DNA of 64,000 nucleotides, taken from contig NZ_CP056783.1 in the NCBI RefSeq assembly GCF_023278045.1, forward strand, positions 2,885,501-2,949,500, written 5' to 3'. The DNA comes from Flavobacterium sp. K5-23. GTDB taxonomy: Bacteria > Bacteroidota > Bacteroidia > Flavobacteriales > Flavobacteriaceae. Below are positions 35,501 to 44,252 of this stretch, in pieces (the stretch's first letter is position 1; every line of letters begins with the position of its first letter). The notes below the pieces were generated by a model, which worked only from the letters and a program-made list of their open reading frames with translations, ran no database searches and was not told the origin of the DNA. The position numbers and the translations under genes are program-made.

Positions 35501-36950
35501 ATAATCCTTTGCCAGTTACTTTGTCGACTTTTATATCCAAAGCCGTTTGTGTCGCTGTTGAAACTGGTTTATTAGCATCTGTAGTATTATCTACATTTGT
35601 TAATCCAACCATTGTTTTGTCAATTCCTGAAACTGTTCCAGTAAAAGTTGGCGAAGCAATATTCGCTTTTAACGCTAAGTTAGTATTGGTAGCAAAACTA
35701 CTCAAATCTTGGTCTCCGGTATTGGTACCTGTTATTGCTGTTAACTTAGTTTTTTCTGCTGTCGAATAATCCTCGGTTGATAATCCTTTGCCAGTTACTT
35801 TGTCGACTTTTATATCCAAAGCCGTTTGTGTCGCTGTCGAAACTGGTTTATTAGCATCTGTAGTATTATCTACATTTGTTAATCCAACCATTGTTTTGTC
35901 AATTCCTGAAACTGTTCCAGTAAAAGTTGGCGAAGCAATATTCGCTTTTAACGCTAAGTTAGTATTGGTAGCAAAATCACTCAAATCTTGGTCTCCGGTA
36001 TTGGTACCTGTTATTGCTGTTAACTTAGTTTTTTCTGCTGTCGAATAATCCTCGGTTGATAATCCTTTGCCAGTTACTTTGTCGACTTTTATATCCAAAG
36101 CCGTTTGTGTCGCTGTCGAAACTGGTTTATTAGCATCTGTAGTATTATCTACATTTGTTAATCCAACCATTGTTTTGTCAATTCCTGAAACTGTTCCAGT
36201 AAAAGTTGGCGAAGCAATATTCGCTTTTAACGCTAAGTTAGTATTAGTAGCAAAATCACTTAAATCTTGATCTCCGGTATTGGTACCTGTTATTGCTGTT
36301 AACTTAGTTTTCTCCAATGTTGAAAAATCCTCAGTTGACAACCTTTTGCCTGTTTCTTTATCCACTTTCAAATCTAAAGCTGCTTTTGACGCAATAGAAA
36401 CCGGCTTATTAACATCGGAAATGTTATCTACATTTCCTATACCCAGATTAATTTTTGCACCCGAAATGTTAATCGCATTTGTACCTCCATTTTCTATGGG
36501 TACAATACCTGTAACATTCTCGGCATTTAAAGCTGAAAAAGCAAAAGGAACATAATTGAAAGGCTCATTACTAATCTCCGTAAAGTTCGAACAATCACCA
36601 TTTGTATTTATTCCTACAACCAAACTTTTATTTGAGGTATTCCAAACTACGGATTTAAAAGAATCAGCATAACCACTAGTTTGTGTACCAAAACCAATTA
36701 TTAAATTAACCATCCCAAATTGATCGGTTTTAGTTTGAACTGTTTCCTGATATTCAACATTTGAAAATTCATCAATGAATTTGAATACCAAACAAATATT
36801 TTTTTTAACTAAAGGGCCATTGGAATTAGTTACACTAGAGTATTGACTTCCCTGTGTATTCATAATTACTGCTTGATAAGTAATTCCATTGGTTTGCGCA
36901 ACATTTTTAGTTGCTGCAAAAAGTAGTAATAAGATAATTATTTTTTTCAT
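32547..36950 (-). CDS. large secreted repeat protein with tail-fibre-like and YadA-head-like segments
   Basis: 1467 residues from the ATG at 36950, which gives the signal peptide MKKIIILLLLFAATKNVAQ; an ATG 24 codons upstream lacks one. Residues about 20-165 are a beta domain. About 210-625 consist of 93-residue tandem repeats with SPTFTGTVSGI, MVGLTNVDNTTDANKPVST and AITGTNTGDQDLS, reminiscent of phage tail-fibre repeats. Near 680-700 is TQIATTEYV, another tail-fibre motif. Two long YadA/Hep_Hag-like blocks follow (about 880-1020 and 1115-1305; NTTG.NTAIG..AL). The C-terminus ends QLDYYY with no obvious T9SS domain. It is probably a long fibrous surface adhesin; no phage genes surround it. 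Confidence 0.8.
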   Translation of the reverse strand: MKKIIILLLLFAATKNVAQTNGITYQAVIMNTQGSQYSSVTNSNGPLVKKNICLVFKFIDEFSNVEYQETVQTKTDQFGMVNLIIGFGTQTSGYADSFKSVVWNTSNKSLVVGINTNGDCSNFTEISNEPFNYVPFAFSALNAENVTGIVPIENGGTNAINISGAKINLGIGNVDNISDVNKPVSIASKAALDLKVDKETGKRLSTEDFSTLEKTKLTAITGTNTGDQDLSDFATNTNLALKANIASPTFTGTVSGIDKTMVGLTNVDNTTDANKPVSTATQTALDIKVDKVTGKGLSTEDYSTAEKTKLTAITGTNTGDQDLSDFATNTNLALKANIASPTFTGTVSGIDKTMVGLTNVDNTTDANKPVSTATQTALDIKVDKVTGKGLSTEDYSTAEKTKLTAITGTNTGDQDLSSFATNTNLALKANIASPTFTGTVSGIDKTMVGLTNVDNTTDANKPVSTATQTALDIKVDKVTGKGLSTEDYSTTEKTKLAAITGTNTGDQDLSSFATNTNLALKANVASPTFTGTVSGITGTMVGLSNVDNTTDVNKPVSTATQTSLDLKANLASPTFTGTVSGIDKTMVGLSNVDNTTDANKPVSTATQTALDIKVDKVTGKGLSTEDYSTTEKTKLAAISGTNTGDQDLSSFATSTDLDLKANIVSPIFTGIPIAPTASSSTSSTQIATTEYVTTAISTSGANFLPLTGGTLTGTLKGTYGDFSSNFRVSSLTLAGSSIWEFGINGTGLSLVQGGCCGRLTIDGEGRFGIGANYTPSYQLDVEGDGRFTSSVTAFSFIKSGGTSSQFLKADGSIDSNTYLTSSGNAENVTGIVAIANGGTGSATQSFVDLTTNQAIDGRKWFNSDIFVNSIRIGNGAGTVSSNLAIGQESLALNTTGSVNIAIGSFALYKNSTAYGNSAVGYEALRENTTGIFNTAKGVYSLRANTTGSHNTSYGGHSLMYNTIGNNNTANGYGSLSNNTTGSNNVAIGRNALQTITAGNSNTALGYYADVSSNSLNNSTAIGNGAIVDASNKIQLGNSSITSVTTTGQLTTGAVTYPNTNGTNGQVLTTDGSGIASWAPGSTVSSLNDLTDAKNQGAEFTGSLLIGHKTTGVLSGAVYNTAVGIETMKSITNGFHNTSLGSQALRDNTGGSRNTAIGSVTLLTNNGYDNTATGYTSLQNNTTGSYNTGIGSEAMNSNTTGNNNTAIGGFSMKYNTQGSNNTGVGIYSLFLNTTGGGNTAVGQSSLISNTIGGYNTGLGVQSLEQNVNGQSNTAIGVAAIDRNTAGSNNAVLGAFAGRYIQDGATYNTIINNSVLIGANTRPKADNGANEIVIGSSAIGKGSNTVQLGNTSVVSVNTSGKLVAGAITYPNTDGTNGQVLTTNGSGTASWLSVSITEVAYEALATTNSQTVFTLANTPSANSKVKMYINGIRISNTAYSVSGLAVSYNAANNGSYNLTIGDRIQLDYYY
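35072..36325 (-). repeat. 279-bp tandem repeats within the large surface-protein gene
   Basis: Three near-identical 279-bp units begin at 35489, 35768 and 36047, plus a 417-bp unit (279 + 138) at 35072-35488 and a degenerate edge at 36326-36470. The shift is a multiple of three (93 codons), so unit gain or loss keeps the frame. High identity implies recent homogenisation and length polymorphism. Confidence 0.9.
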
Positions 36951-37234
36951 AATGAAACGAATTAGTATTGAATATGAACTTTTATTAATAATTGATAGAT
37001 ATAAAATATTGTTTTTTAACAAAGTAGTATTAGTGCACTAGATTAAATCTATCTCACACATCGTTAAAACAATTTAGCAGAAAGTGACTATTCTAGATTG
37101 ACAGCTAAAGTCAAGTTGAGAATTAAGTTTATTAAAAATATACTTAGGGGGATTTTCAGAAAAACAAACATCTATTTCTTGATAAAAAAGAATGTAACGT
37201 TGTATAATAAAAGTAAATAAAGAGTAGTTTTTTA

Positions 37235-37717
37235 TCATAGTTTTATAATTTGAGTATAGTAAGTGAATGTATCTGAATTTAAGCTAACTAAATATTGTGA
37301 TGTCGGTAAATTTGATAAATCAACACTGAGTACTGTATCAATTGCATTTTTCTTTCCTTCAAAAACTAAACGTCCGCTAACATCATAAACATAGATCATT
37401 ATTGGTTCAGTAATAGGTTTAGAAAAATGAAAGTTAATAGTATTTGTAAATGGATTGGGGTACGTTTTAGTAGAAATAAAATCTACAACATTAGAAGAAA
37501 TATAGTCATTCCAAACGCTTTGCTGAAATCCTTGGTTAATAAAATATTTATTGCTTTTCGAATTCCCAATTATACTTTGCTGACCTATTGTTTGCCTTAC
37601 AACTACCCCATTAGACAGCACCTTTGTATCTCCTTGTGAAGACAACATCTGATGATGCAAAACTTGACCATAGAAAGTAGCAGAAAAAAATAACAACAAA
37701 TATTTCATGTGACTCAT
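37235..37717 (-). CDS. T9SS type A sorting-domain protein
   Basis: A 160-residue exported protein. A short signal peptide (MKYLLLFFSATFYGQ; either of two in-frame ATGs at 37717 and 37708 is possible) is followed by about 60 residues with VVRQTIGQQSIIGN and a C-terminal type IX secretion domain (about 85-160). The domain shows its hallmarks: TYPNPFTNTINF, VYDVSGRLVF and a Lys-Leu end after SLNSDTFTYYTQII. The passenger is too short for an enzyme. It lies upstream of the large repeat protein on the same strand and may be a cell-surface accessory factor for it. Confidence 0.85.
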   Translation of the reverse strand: MSHMKYLLLFFSATFYGQVLHHQMLSSQGDTKVLSNGVVVRQTIGQQSIIGNSKSNKYFINQGFQQSVWNDYISSNVVDFISTKTYPNPFTNTINFHFSKPITEPIMIYVYDVSGRLVFEGKKNAIDTVLSVDLSNLPTSQYLVSLNSDTFTYYTQIIKL

Positions 37718-37885
37718 ATTTAATTAATATTAAAATATTCTAATAAGCAAAAGTTAATTTATTAAAAAATTCAATAAACATCGAGTAAATACAAAAAAAT
37801 TCGTTTAAACACGTTTTTTTATAATATTAGCAGCTAAATTCTTATTTAATAATTCATAAATAAAACAGTAATTCCTACAAAACAA

Positions 37886-37916
37886 AAAAGGCTCAACCGT
37901 TGAGGTTGAGCCTTTT
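37886..37916 (-). terminator. rho-independent terminator of ccsBA
   Basis: The stem AAAAGGCTCAACC / GGTTGAGCCTTTT with a five-base loop, 19 bp downstream of the ccsBA stop on the - strand. Confidence 0.9.
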
Positions 37917-37934
37917 ACATATTTTATAAATAAT

Positions 37935-40900
37935 TTATTTTTTATAATACTTTCTATATTTAGGATACGTTATCGCTCCTATAAAAGATATTGTTCCTAG
38001 AGAATACCAAATCCAGTCTAAAGAATGAGCTTCACCACTTGCATAAGAGTGTAAACCAACTAAGTGAAAGTTTACTCCATAATAGGTAAATAAAATCGAA
38101 ATAAAAGCGAACATACTCATCAAGTTAAAAGTCCACTTCCCTCTTAAAGAAGGAACAAAACGTGCATGAATCACAAATGCATAAACCATAATACTGATTA
38201 AAGCCCAAGTTTCTTTTGGGTCCCAACCCCAATAACGTCCCCAACTTTCATTGGCCCATTGCCCTCCTAAAAAGTTCCCTATAGACAACATAATCAATCC
38301 AACGGTTAAAGCCATCTCATTGATGTAAGTTATCTCTTTTAGATTTAAATCCATTGTAGCTTTGTTCTTGTCATTAGTGAAAAAGATTAATAACAAGGAA
38401 ACAAATCCTAATATCATACCCAATGCAAATGGTCCATAACTAGCCACAATAATAGCAACGTGAATCATTAACCAATAAGAATTCAATACCGGCTGTAAAT
38501 TAGCAATTTCAGGATCAATCCAGTTTTGGTATGCTGCCCAAAGAATCATAGCTGTTACAAATGCGGAAGAAGCCACAGTCAGTTTAGATTTAATATCGAA
38601 TGCTAAACCAAAAAACATAGTCGCCCAGGAAATATAAATAATAGATTCATAGGCATTACTCCATGGCGCATGTCCTGAAATATACCATCGAGCAATAAGC
38701 CCTACTGTATGCAAAACAAATAATAATCCTATTATAACATGCATTGTATTAACGGCTATAGCTAATGCTTTTCGCTCTTTGAAAATTCTTAATATTGTAA
38801 AAGTCAACATTAGAATAGAAGCAAAAATATACCAATACGGAAGTTTTTGAAAAACATCATATTTATTATACAACACCTCAGCAGTTATCTTTTCTTCACT
38901 TGGTCTTACTTTACTTCCAAACTTTTTCTGAAAACCATTAATGCTTCCTAATAATTCATCGGCATTAGTATAATCATTAGTTTGAGAAGCATTGTTTAAA
39001 GTCCCAAAATATAGAGGTAAAATGCTTTTAGTATAAGTAGAATCCATTCCTTTCAAACCTGAATGTTCTAACTCTAGGTAAGAAATCCATTTGTTGTTTG
39101 GGTCATTAGGAATTGGGAAAATCTTTAAGATACTACCACTTAAAGCCGCTTCCATTAAGTTTACTTTCTTATCAGTTTCAATAAAACCCTTCTCAAAGTT
39201 ATTAGGATTCGCTGCTTTATAAGCATCGTCTAAATAAGGTGACAATTTATAATTTCCTTTTTCATCAAAAAAGGCGATAAAAGGAGCGTATTCAGCCTTC
39301 GAATCTATTCCGATAATTTTGCGAATGCTGTCATTTTCTTTTTTGATGTAAATCAAAGGTACTTCTATCCAGTATTTAGCATATTGAGACATCGATAAAA
39401 ATACCTGATCTGAATTCATTCCTTTAAAAGTATTGCTGTGGCTTACTTTACGCAACAATTCAGATGAGAATGTATTTATTGGCTTCATACGTCCGCCAGC
39501 ATCCTGAACAACCAGTCTACCAAATTTAGCCGCATGTGCTTCCTTAACTTTAAATTTATTCAATAAAGAATCCAGTTGTTTCTCCGTAGGTGCAATTCTA
39601 ATATGCGAACTACTTTCCTTGTGATCTGCATGCCCACCGTCTTTATCATGTGCGTGATCATGAGTTTGAGAAAAACCTTGAAAACTTAATAACAATACTA
39701 AAATTGTCAATAGTTTCGCTTTTTTAGTTTTTACCACTTCCAATTTTCTTTTTATATCAGCAAAACGAGAATGCTTAGTAAACAATATGGCTGTCATAGC
39801 GAAAAACAACATGAAATATCCGAAATAAGTTATCCATGTACCCCAAAAATCGTGATTAACAGATAACACAGTTCCTTTTTCATCTGGATCAAATGAAGAC
39901 TGGAAGAAACGGTATCCATCGTGGTCCAAAACGTTATTCATATATATTCGGGCGTCAAAAGGTTTAATAGGGTCTTGAACCGTAACCTGGCTTTCAAAAG
40001 AAGAGTAGCTTTTTTCAGTTCCAGGATATTTTGAAGCAATGAAATCGTTCAATTTTATTTTAAAAGGCAAAACATAAGCCTTACTACCGTAGAAAAAAGT
40101 ATATTCTATTTTACCAATTTTTACTGTTTGTGGCTCTCCCGTTCTACCTTTAGAACCTAAAACGGTTACTTCTTTTTCCTGACCTTCGGCTTTAACTTTA
40201 ACAACTAAAGCGTCTTCGTTGTTTTTAGCTTTAAAATCATTTTTTGATTCATAAGCAATAACTCCTTTTACAGCAGGATCTGGAAATACAAATCGCATTT
40301 CTCCAATACTGTAAAGCGAACGCATCATTAAAGGTTGTACATTATCCTTAGTAACCTCTCCTTGAAATTTATCTGCCATTCGCATAAAATTTCCTTCAAA
40401 TGGAGTTTGAATTGTATAAGCATTTCCTGTCGTTGTAATATTTATGGCTCCTTCAGTTGGGATATTTAGAGCAAATAAAGTGTTGTGGATATTCTGAACT
40501 TCCCCTTCCTTAAGAAAATGTTCCTCACGCCCTCCGTCTCCTGCTTCAACCAGTTTTAAATATAGAATACCATTATTATCCGCCTTAACTGTTTCTTTGG
40601 CGCCCATAATGAAATTTTCATAGCTCACTTCAAATTTAGTATCGGCAAATTGGTCAGAAATAGAAAAATTATTATTGGTAACAGGGGAAAGCAAAACTTT
40701 TTTCTCAAAAACCCTACGTTTCATTTCACCCTTATATTCTCCATCCACAAAGATTGTCAAAAAGGTTTTATCCGAATAAAATTGATTTTCGGCAGCTCCT
40801 TCACGAATAGGCATCATCCCTTCGAAACTAATGTATCGTGTTACAAATGCACCCAAAAGAATAAAAACAAAAGCCAAATGGAGTAATAATGTAGCCCATT

Positions 40901-41126
40901 TTTCTTTTTTGAATAATTGGTATCGTTTTATATTCCCAATAAAATTGATCATAAAAAATACCATTATCACTTCAAACCACCAAGAGTTATAAACCAGAAT
41001 TCGTGCTGTATCAGTGTTATACTTGCTCTCTATAAAAGTTCCTGCTCCCATTGCAATTGCAAAAGTCAGAAAAAGAACAGCCATTAATCGTGTGGAAAAC
41101 AAAATTGAAAATATATTTTTATTCAT
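37935..41126 (-). CDS. fused cytochrome c biogenesis protein CcsBA (ResB-CcsA)
   Basis: A 1063-residue inner-membrane protein, the fused system II cytochrome c synthetase. The N-terminal ResB/CcsB part has helices at about 11-30, 46-66 and 75-97 and a long periplasmic domain up to about 430. A His/Asp-rich segment (THDHAHDKDGGHADHKE) follows near 490. The C-terminal CcsA part has about six helices and the haem-handling WWD signature WGRYWGWDPKETWA (about 965-978) with conserved His in flanking loops. It exports haem and attaches it to apocytochromes c, matching a menaquinone-based respiratory chain. The gene is monocistronic, with its own terminator. Confidence 0.93.
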   Translation of the reverse strand: MNKNIFSILFSTRLMAVLFLTFAIAMGAGTFIESKYNTDTARILVYNSWWFEVIMVFFMINFIGNIKRYQLFKKEKWATLLLHLAFVFILLGAFVTRYISFEGMMPIREGAAENQFYSDKTFLTIFVDGEYKGEMKRRVFEKKVLLSPVTNNNFSISDQFADTKFEVSYENFIMGAKETVKADNNGILYLKLVEAGDGGREEHFLKEGEVQNIHNTLFALNIPTEGAINITTTGNAYTIQTPFEGNFMRMADKFQGEVTKDNVQPLMMRSLYSIGEMRFVFPDPAVKGVIAYESKNDFKAKNNEDALVVKVKAEGQEKEVTVLGSKGRTGEPQTVKIGKIEYTFFYGSKAYVLPFKIKLNDFIASKYPGTEKSYSSFESQVTVQDPIKPFDARIYMNNVLDHDGYRFFQSSFDPDEKGTVLSVNHDFWGTWITYFGYFMLFFAMTAILFTKHSRFADIKRKLEVVKTKKAKLLTILVLLLSFQGFSQTHDHAHDKDGGHADHKESSSHIRIAPTEKQLDSLLNKFKVKEAHAAKFGRLVVQDAGGRMKPINTFSSELLRKVSHSNTFKGMNSDQVFLSMSQYAKYWIEVPLIYIKKENDSIRKIIGIDSKAEYAPFIAFFDEKGNYKLSPYLDDAYKAANPNNFEKGFIETDKKVNLMEAALSGSILKIFPIPNDPNNKWISYLELEHSGLKGMDSTYTKSILPLYFGTLNNASQTNDYTNADELLGSINGFQKKFGSKVRPSEEKITAEVLYNKYDVFQKLPYWYIFASILMLTFTILRIFKERKALAIAVNTMHVIIGLLFVLHTVGLIARWYISGHAPWSNAYESIIYISWATMFFGLAFDIKSKLTVASSAFVTAMILWAAYQNWIDPEIANLQPVLNSYWLMIHVAIIVASYGPFALGMILGFVSLLLIFFTNDKNKATMDLNLKEITYINEMALTVGLIMLSIGNFLGGQWANESWGRYWGWDPKETWALISIMVYAFVIHARFVPSLRGKWTFNLMSMFAFISILFTYYGVNFHLVGLHSYASGEAHSLDWIWYSLGTISFIGAITYPKYRKYYKK

Positions 41127-41325
41127 TTGTAAGGAATTACGTTTTATAAAAGTGCGACAAAAGTACTTAAAATTGTTGACTTGTATATTCGCTTTTTTGT
41201 TAATTTAACACAAAAAATAAGCTTTCCTTACCTTCTAAAACCATATAAAACTATTTGCGGCATTGAATCGAAATCATTCCTGTATAAAGCTATAAAGACA
41301 ACGCTTTTTTTTTTAATTTTGTCGA

Positions 41326-42099
41326 ATGATTAAAGTAACAATAATAGGCTCAGGAAATGTAGCCCAACACTTGATTAGAGCTTTCAGTAATATTGAAAAT
41401 CTGAATTCAACTATTGTATTGACCCAGGTTTTTTCTAGAAACAAAGATATACTTGGTAATGTTCTAGATTCAAGCAAAATAACGGATGATTTAAATACAT
41501 TAGAAGAAGCTGATTTGTACATTCTAGCAGTTTCTGACGATGCTATTTCCGAAGTATCTACCCAACTCCCCTTTACTAATAGACTTGTAGTTCATACTTC
41601 TGGTACAGTTGCTTTAGAAGCTTTGGATAACAAAAACAGGAAAGGCGTTTTTTACCCTTTACAAACTTTTACAAAAAACAAAGCAGTCGATTTTAAAACA
41701 ATTCCAATTTGCTTAGAAACAAAATTGGAGAATGATTATGCAATTATCGTAGAAGTGGCTAAATCTATTTCGGATGCTGTATTTGAAATACGTACTGAAC
41801 AAAGAAAGGCATTGCATGTTGCAGCCGTTTTCGTTAATAATTTTACTAATCATTTATACAAAATAGGCGAAGAAATTTGTAACGAACATCAAGTACCTTT
41901 TGAGATTCTAAAACCTTTAATAGTAGAAACAGCTCAAAAAATAATGGTACTTTCGCCTGAAAAGGCACAAACAGGGCCTGCAAAACGAAATGACACCAAA
42001 ACAATTGAAGCGCATCAGGCGTTTTTGTCAAATGAAAATCAATCCACTATTTATAAAATACTAACACAATCAATACAACATAATGGCAAAAAGTTATAA
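41326..42099 (+). CDS. Rossmann-like and DUF2520 domain protein
   Basis: A 257-residue cytosolic protein. The N-terminal NAD(P)-binding Rossmann fold has GSGNVAQHL (8-16) and the second half is the helical DUF2520 domain (about 125-250, with KALHVAAVFVNNFTNHLY). It resembles 6-phosphogluconate/pyrroline-carboxylate reductase-type dehydrogenases, but the substrate is unknown. The TAATTTTG box (41314-41321) lies only 4 bp before the ATG, which would make the transcript leaderless. Its 3' end overlaps the following HAD gene by 17 bp, part of a conserved flavobacterial cluster. Confidence 0.88.
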   Translation: MIKVTIIGSGNVAQHLIRAFSNIENLNSTIVLTQVFSRNKDILGNVLDSSKITDDLNTLEEADLYILAVSDDAISEVSTQLPFTNRLVVHTSGTVALEALDNKNRKGVFYPLQTFTKNKAVDFKTIPICLETKLENDYAIIVEVAKSISDAVFEIRTEQRKALHVAAVFVNNFTNHLYKIGEEICNEHQVPFEILKPLIVETAQKIMVLSPEKAQTGPAKRNDTKTIEAHQAFLSNENQSTIYKILTQSIQHNGKKL

Positions 42100-42610
42100 A
42101 GAAATAATGAACGACATCACCACTTTTATATTTGATGTTGACGGCGTGCTTACAGACAGTTCCGTATTTGTTACTACTGAAGGAGAAATTCTTAGAACTA
42201 TGAATATTCGTGACGGTTATGCTATGAAAGCAGCCGTGGAAAGCGGTTATAACGTATGTATTATTTCAGGAGGAAGCAATGAAGGTGTACGTGTTCGTTT
42301 GAGAAATCTTGGAATAACTGATATTCATTTAGGGACACCTAATAAGGTTGATACTTTTGATGAATATACTGATTTGTATAATATAAAACCAGAACAAGTG
42401 TTATATATGGGAGATGATATTCCTGATTATCATGTTATGAAATTAGTGGGCTTACCTACTTGTCCACAAGACGCAAGTCCTGAAATTAAAGCCATTTCAA
42501 CTTATATTTCTCACGTAAAAGGAGGAAAAGGAGCTGCTCGCGATGTAATCGAACAAGTGATGAAAGTACAAGGAAAATGGATGGCACATTTTGACGGAAA
42601 ACTTGATTAA
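42083..42610 (+). CDS. KdsC-like HAD phosphatase (3-deoxy-D-manno-octulosonate 8-phosphate phosphatase type)
   Basis: A 175-residue HAD-superfamily protein with no cap domain. The nucleophile motif DVDGVLTDS (18-26) starts the KdsC-type core; IISGG and KVDTFDEY are further motif positions, and GDDIPDYHVM (about 112-121) is the acidic motif. This is the size and motif set of KdsC phosphatases, which make Kdo for lipopolysaccharide, though the annotation is based only on family resemblance. It is translationally coupled with the DUF2520 gene by a 17-bp overlap, in the order DUF2520-KdsC-UbiA-Maf. Confidence 0.85.
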   Translation: MAKSYKEIMNDITTFIFDVDGVLTDSSVFVTTEGEILRTMNIRDGYAMKAAVESGYNVCIISGGSNEGVRVRLRNLGITDIHLGTPNKVDTFDEYTDLYNIKPEQVLYMGDDIPDYHVMKLVGLPTCPQDASPEIKAISTYISHVKGGKGAARDVIEQVMKVQGKWMAHFDGKLD

Positions 42611-42687
42611 GTTAAGGGTTTAAAAGTTTAAAGTTTAAGGTTATATATTCTCAATATCTAACCCATAACTCATAATTCATAACTAAT

Positions 42688-42712
42688 GTCACCCTGAGCG
42701 TAGTCGAAGGGC
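42688..42712. repeat. dispersed CACCCTGAGCG-AGTCGAAGGG repeat
   Basis: An imperfect dyad (CCCT...AGGG) flanked by iterated CATAACTCATAA-type words between two genes. I recognise the core as a very common intergenic repeat in bacteria, especially Bacteroidota. It does not disrupt the operon order. Confidence 0.6.
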
Positions 42713-42737
42713 ATAACTCATAACTTACAACCCATAA

Positions 42738-43664
42738 ATGATTTTTTTAAAACTCATTCGTTACCAAAACCTGCTGATGCTTGCTTTTATGCAATTGCTG
42801 TTTAGATATGGTTTTTTGAAAATGCAAAATATTAATTTAGCACTCTCTGACTGGCAATATAGTTTATTAGTTTTAAGCACTGTTTTACTGGCAGCAGCCG
42901 GTTATGTAATAAATAATATTTTTGACCAGGGAACAGATACAGAGAACAAACCAAATAATGTAATAGTAGGCAAAAAAATATCTGAAACAACCGCATACAA
43001 TATTTACGCAGTATTAAACATTAGCGGTGTCGCAATTGGTTTTTATTTATCGAATGCAATATCAAAACCAGGTTTTGCCTCCCTTTTCATATTGATTGCA
43101 GCTTCCTTATACTTATATGCTACCAGCTTGAAACAAATTATGATTGTTGGGAATGTTATTGTAGCTTTATTACTTGCTTTCAGCGTGATTATAATTGGTT
43201 TTTTTGATATATATCCAGCCATTAATGAAGAGAATCAAAGGCAAATGGCTAATTTGTTTTCGATTCTTTTTGATTATGCCCTATTTGCTTTTATGATTAA
43301 TTTTATTCGGGAAATCGTAAAAGATTTAGAAGATATAAAAGGAGACTTAAGTCAGGAAATGAAAACGTTACCCATCGTTTTAGGAGTGTCAAAAACTACA
43401 AAACTAGTTTTTGCTTTGGGATTGATTCCAATATTTTCCATATTGATATACATCAACAAATATTTTATTTCCAATGATTTATTAATCATCACATTTTACG
43501 CTTTTCTATTTGTCGTAGCACCCTTAATTTATTTTTGTATAAAAATATGGACTGCTAAAACAAAAGAAGATTTTCACACATTGAGTTTACTTCTAAAATG
43601 GGTACTCCTTTTCGGAATTATCTCAGTGCTTATTCTTACCTTAAATATAAAACACAATGCTTAA
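42738..43664 (+). CDS. UbiA-family prenyltransferase (geranylgeranylglycerol-phosphate geranylgeranyltransferase-like)
   Basis: A 308-residue integral membrane protein with about eight helices. The first Asp motif lies in NNIFDQGTDTENKPN (about 54-68), and the second in REIVKDLEDIKGD (about 190-202), as in UbiA enzymes. It lacks the NDYGDG type of MenA and is closer to the archaeal-like digeranylgeranylglyceryl phosphate synthase/GGGP-type group frequently annotated in flavobacteria. The substrate is not known. It overlaps the Maf gene by 8 bp, indicating coupled translation. Confidence 0.82.
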   Translation: MIFLKLIRYQNLLMLAFMQLLFRYGFLKMQNINLALSDWQYSLLVLSTVLLAAAGYVINNIFDQGTDTENKPNNVIVGKKISETTAYNIYAVLNISGVAIGFYLSNAISKPGFASLFILIAASLYLYATSLKQIMIVGNVIVALLLAFSVIIIGFFDIYPAINEENQRQMANLFSILFDYALFAFMINFIREIVKDLEDIKGDLSQEMKTLPIVLGVSKTTKLVFALGLIPIFSILIYINKYFISNDLLIITFYAFLFVVAPLIYFCIKIWTAKTKEDFHTLSLLLKWVLLFGIISVLILTLNIKHNA

Positions 43665-44241
43665 AAATAAATTAAAACAATACAAACTTATCTTGGCTTC
43701 AGGATCACCAAGAAGACAACAATTCTTTAAGGATCTAGACTTGGATTTTGAAATTCGACTAAAAGAAATCGAGGAAATTTTCCCCTCAGAATTAAAAGGA
43801 GCAGAAATCACGAACTATCTGGCTATATTGAAAGCAAGTGCTTTTGAAGGGGAATTGCAAGACAATGAAATCCTTGTCACTAGTGACACTATAGTTTGGT
43901 TTAATGATAAAGCATTGGGTAAACCAAAAGATGAACAAAATGCTTTTGAAATATTAAAATCATTATCGAATGCTACTCACGATGTAATCACATCCGTTTG
44001 TTTTAAAACCAATACAAAAACAGACCTTTTATGTGAAACGACCAAAGTTACTTTTAACGAATTAAGTGATGAAGCCATCTTATATTACATTGAAAACTAC
44101 AAACCATTTGATAAAGCGGGAGCTTATGGTATTCAAGAATGGATAGGTTTTATAGGTGTTGCTAAAATTGAAGGCTCTTATGCAAATGTTATGGGGATGC
44201 CTGTGGATAAAGTATACGAATATTTGAGTAAATTAGCTTAA
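43657..44241 (+). CDS. Maf-family nucleotide pyrophosphatase
   Basis: A 194-residue Maf/HAM1-like protein. The N-terminal LASGSPRRQQF (13-23) is the Maf signature, with the conserved Glu in IEEIFP near 40 and the VTSDTIVW (about 74-81) and GKPKD segments. The later KAGAYGIQEW motif (about 150-159) is also typical. Family members hydrolyse modified or canonical nucleoside triphosphates (dTTP, UTP, m5UTP types) to prevent their incorporation, and older literature links Maf to septum formation. It overlaps the prenyltransferase gene and precedes an MscS-like gene by 11 bp. Confidence 0.92.
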   Translation: MLKNKLKQYKLILASGSPRRQQFFKDLDLDFEIRLKEIEEIFPSELKGAEITNYLAILKASAFEGELQDNEILVTSDTIVWFNDKALGKPKDEQNAFEILKSLSNATHDVITSVCFKTNTKTDLLCETTKVTFNELSDEAILYYIENYKPFDKAGAYGIQEWIGFIGVAKIEGSYANVMGMPVDKVYEYLSKLA

Positions 44242-44252
44242 AACTAAAAGAC

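Noticed and set aside
35092..36555. Several + strand open frames of 60-130 codons opposite the tandem repeats
   Set aside because: They are spaced by the 279-bp repeat period and run antisense to an intact 1467-codon gene. Their similarity to each other comes only from the repeated DNA.
32547..36950. Tail-fibre-like motifs as evidence for a prophage
   Set aside because: No other phage gene (portal, terminase, tail sheath, integrase) is visible nearby, and the protein has a bacterial signal peptide.
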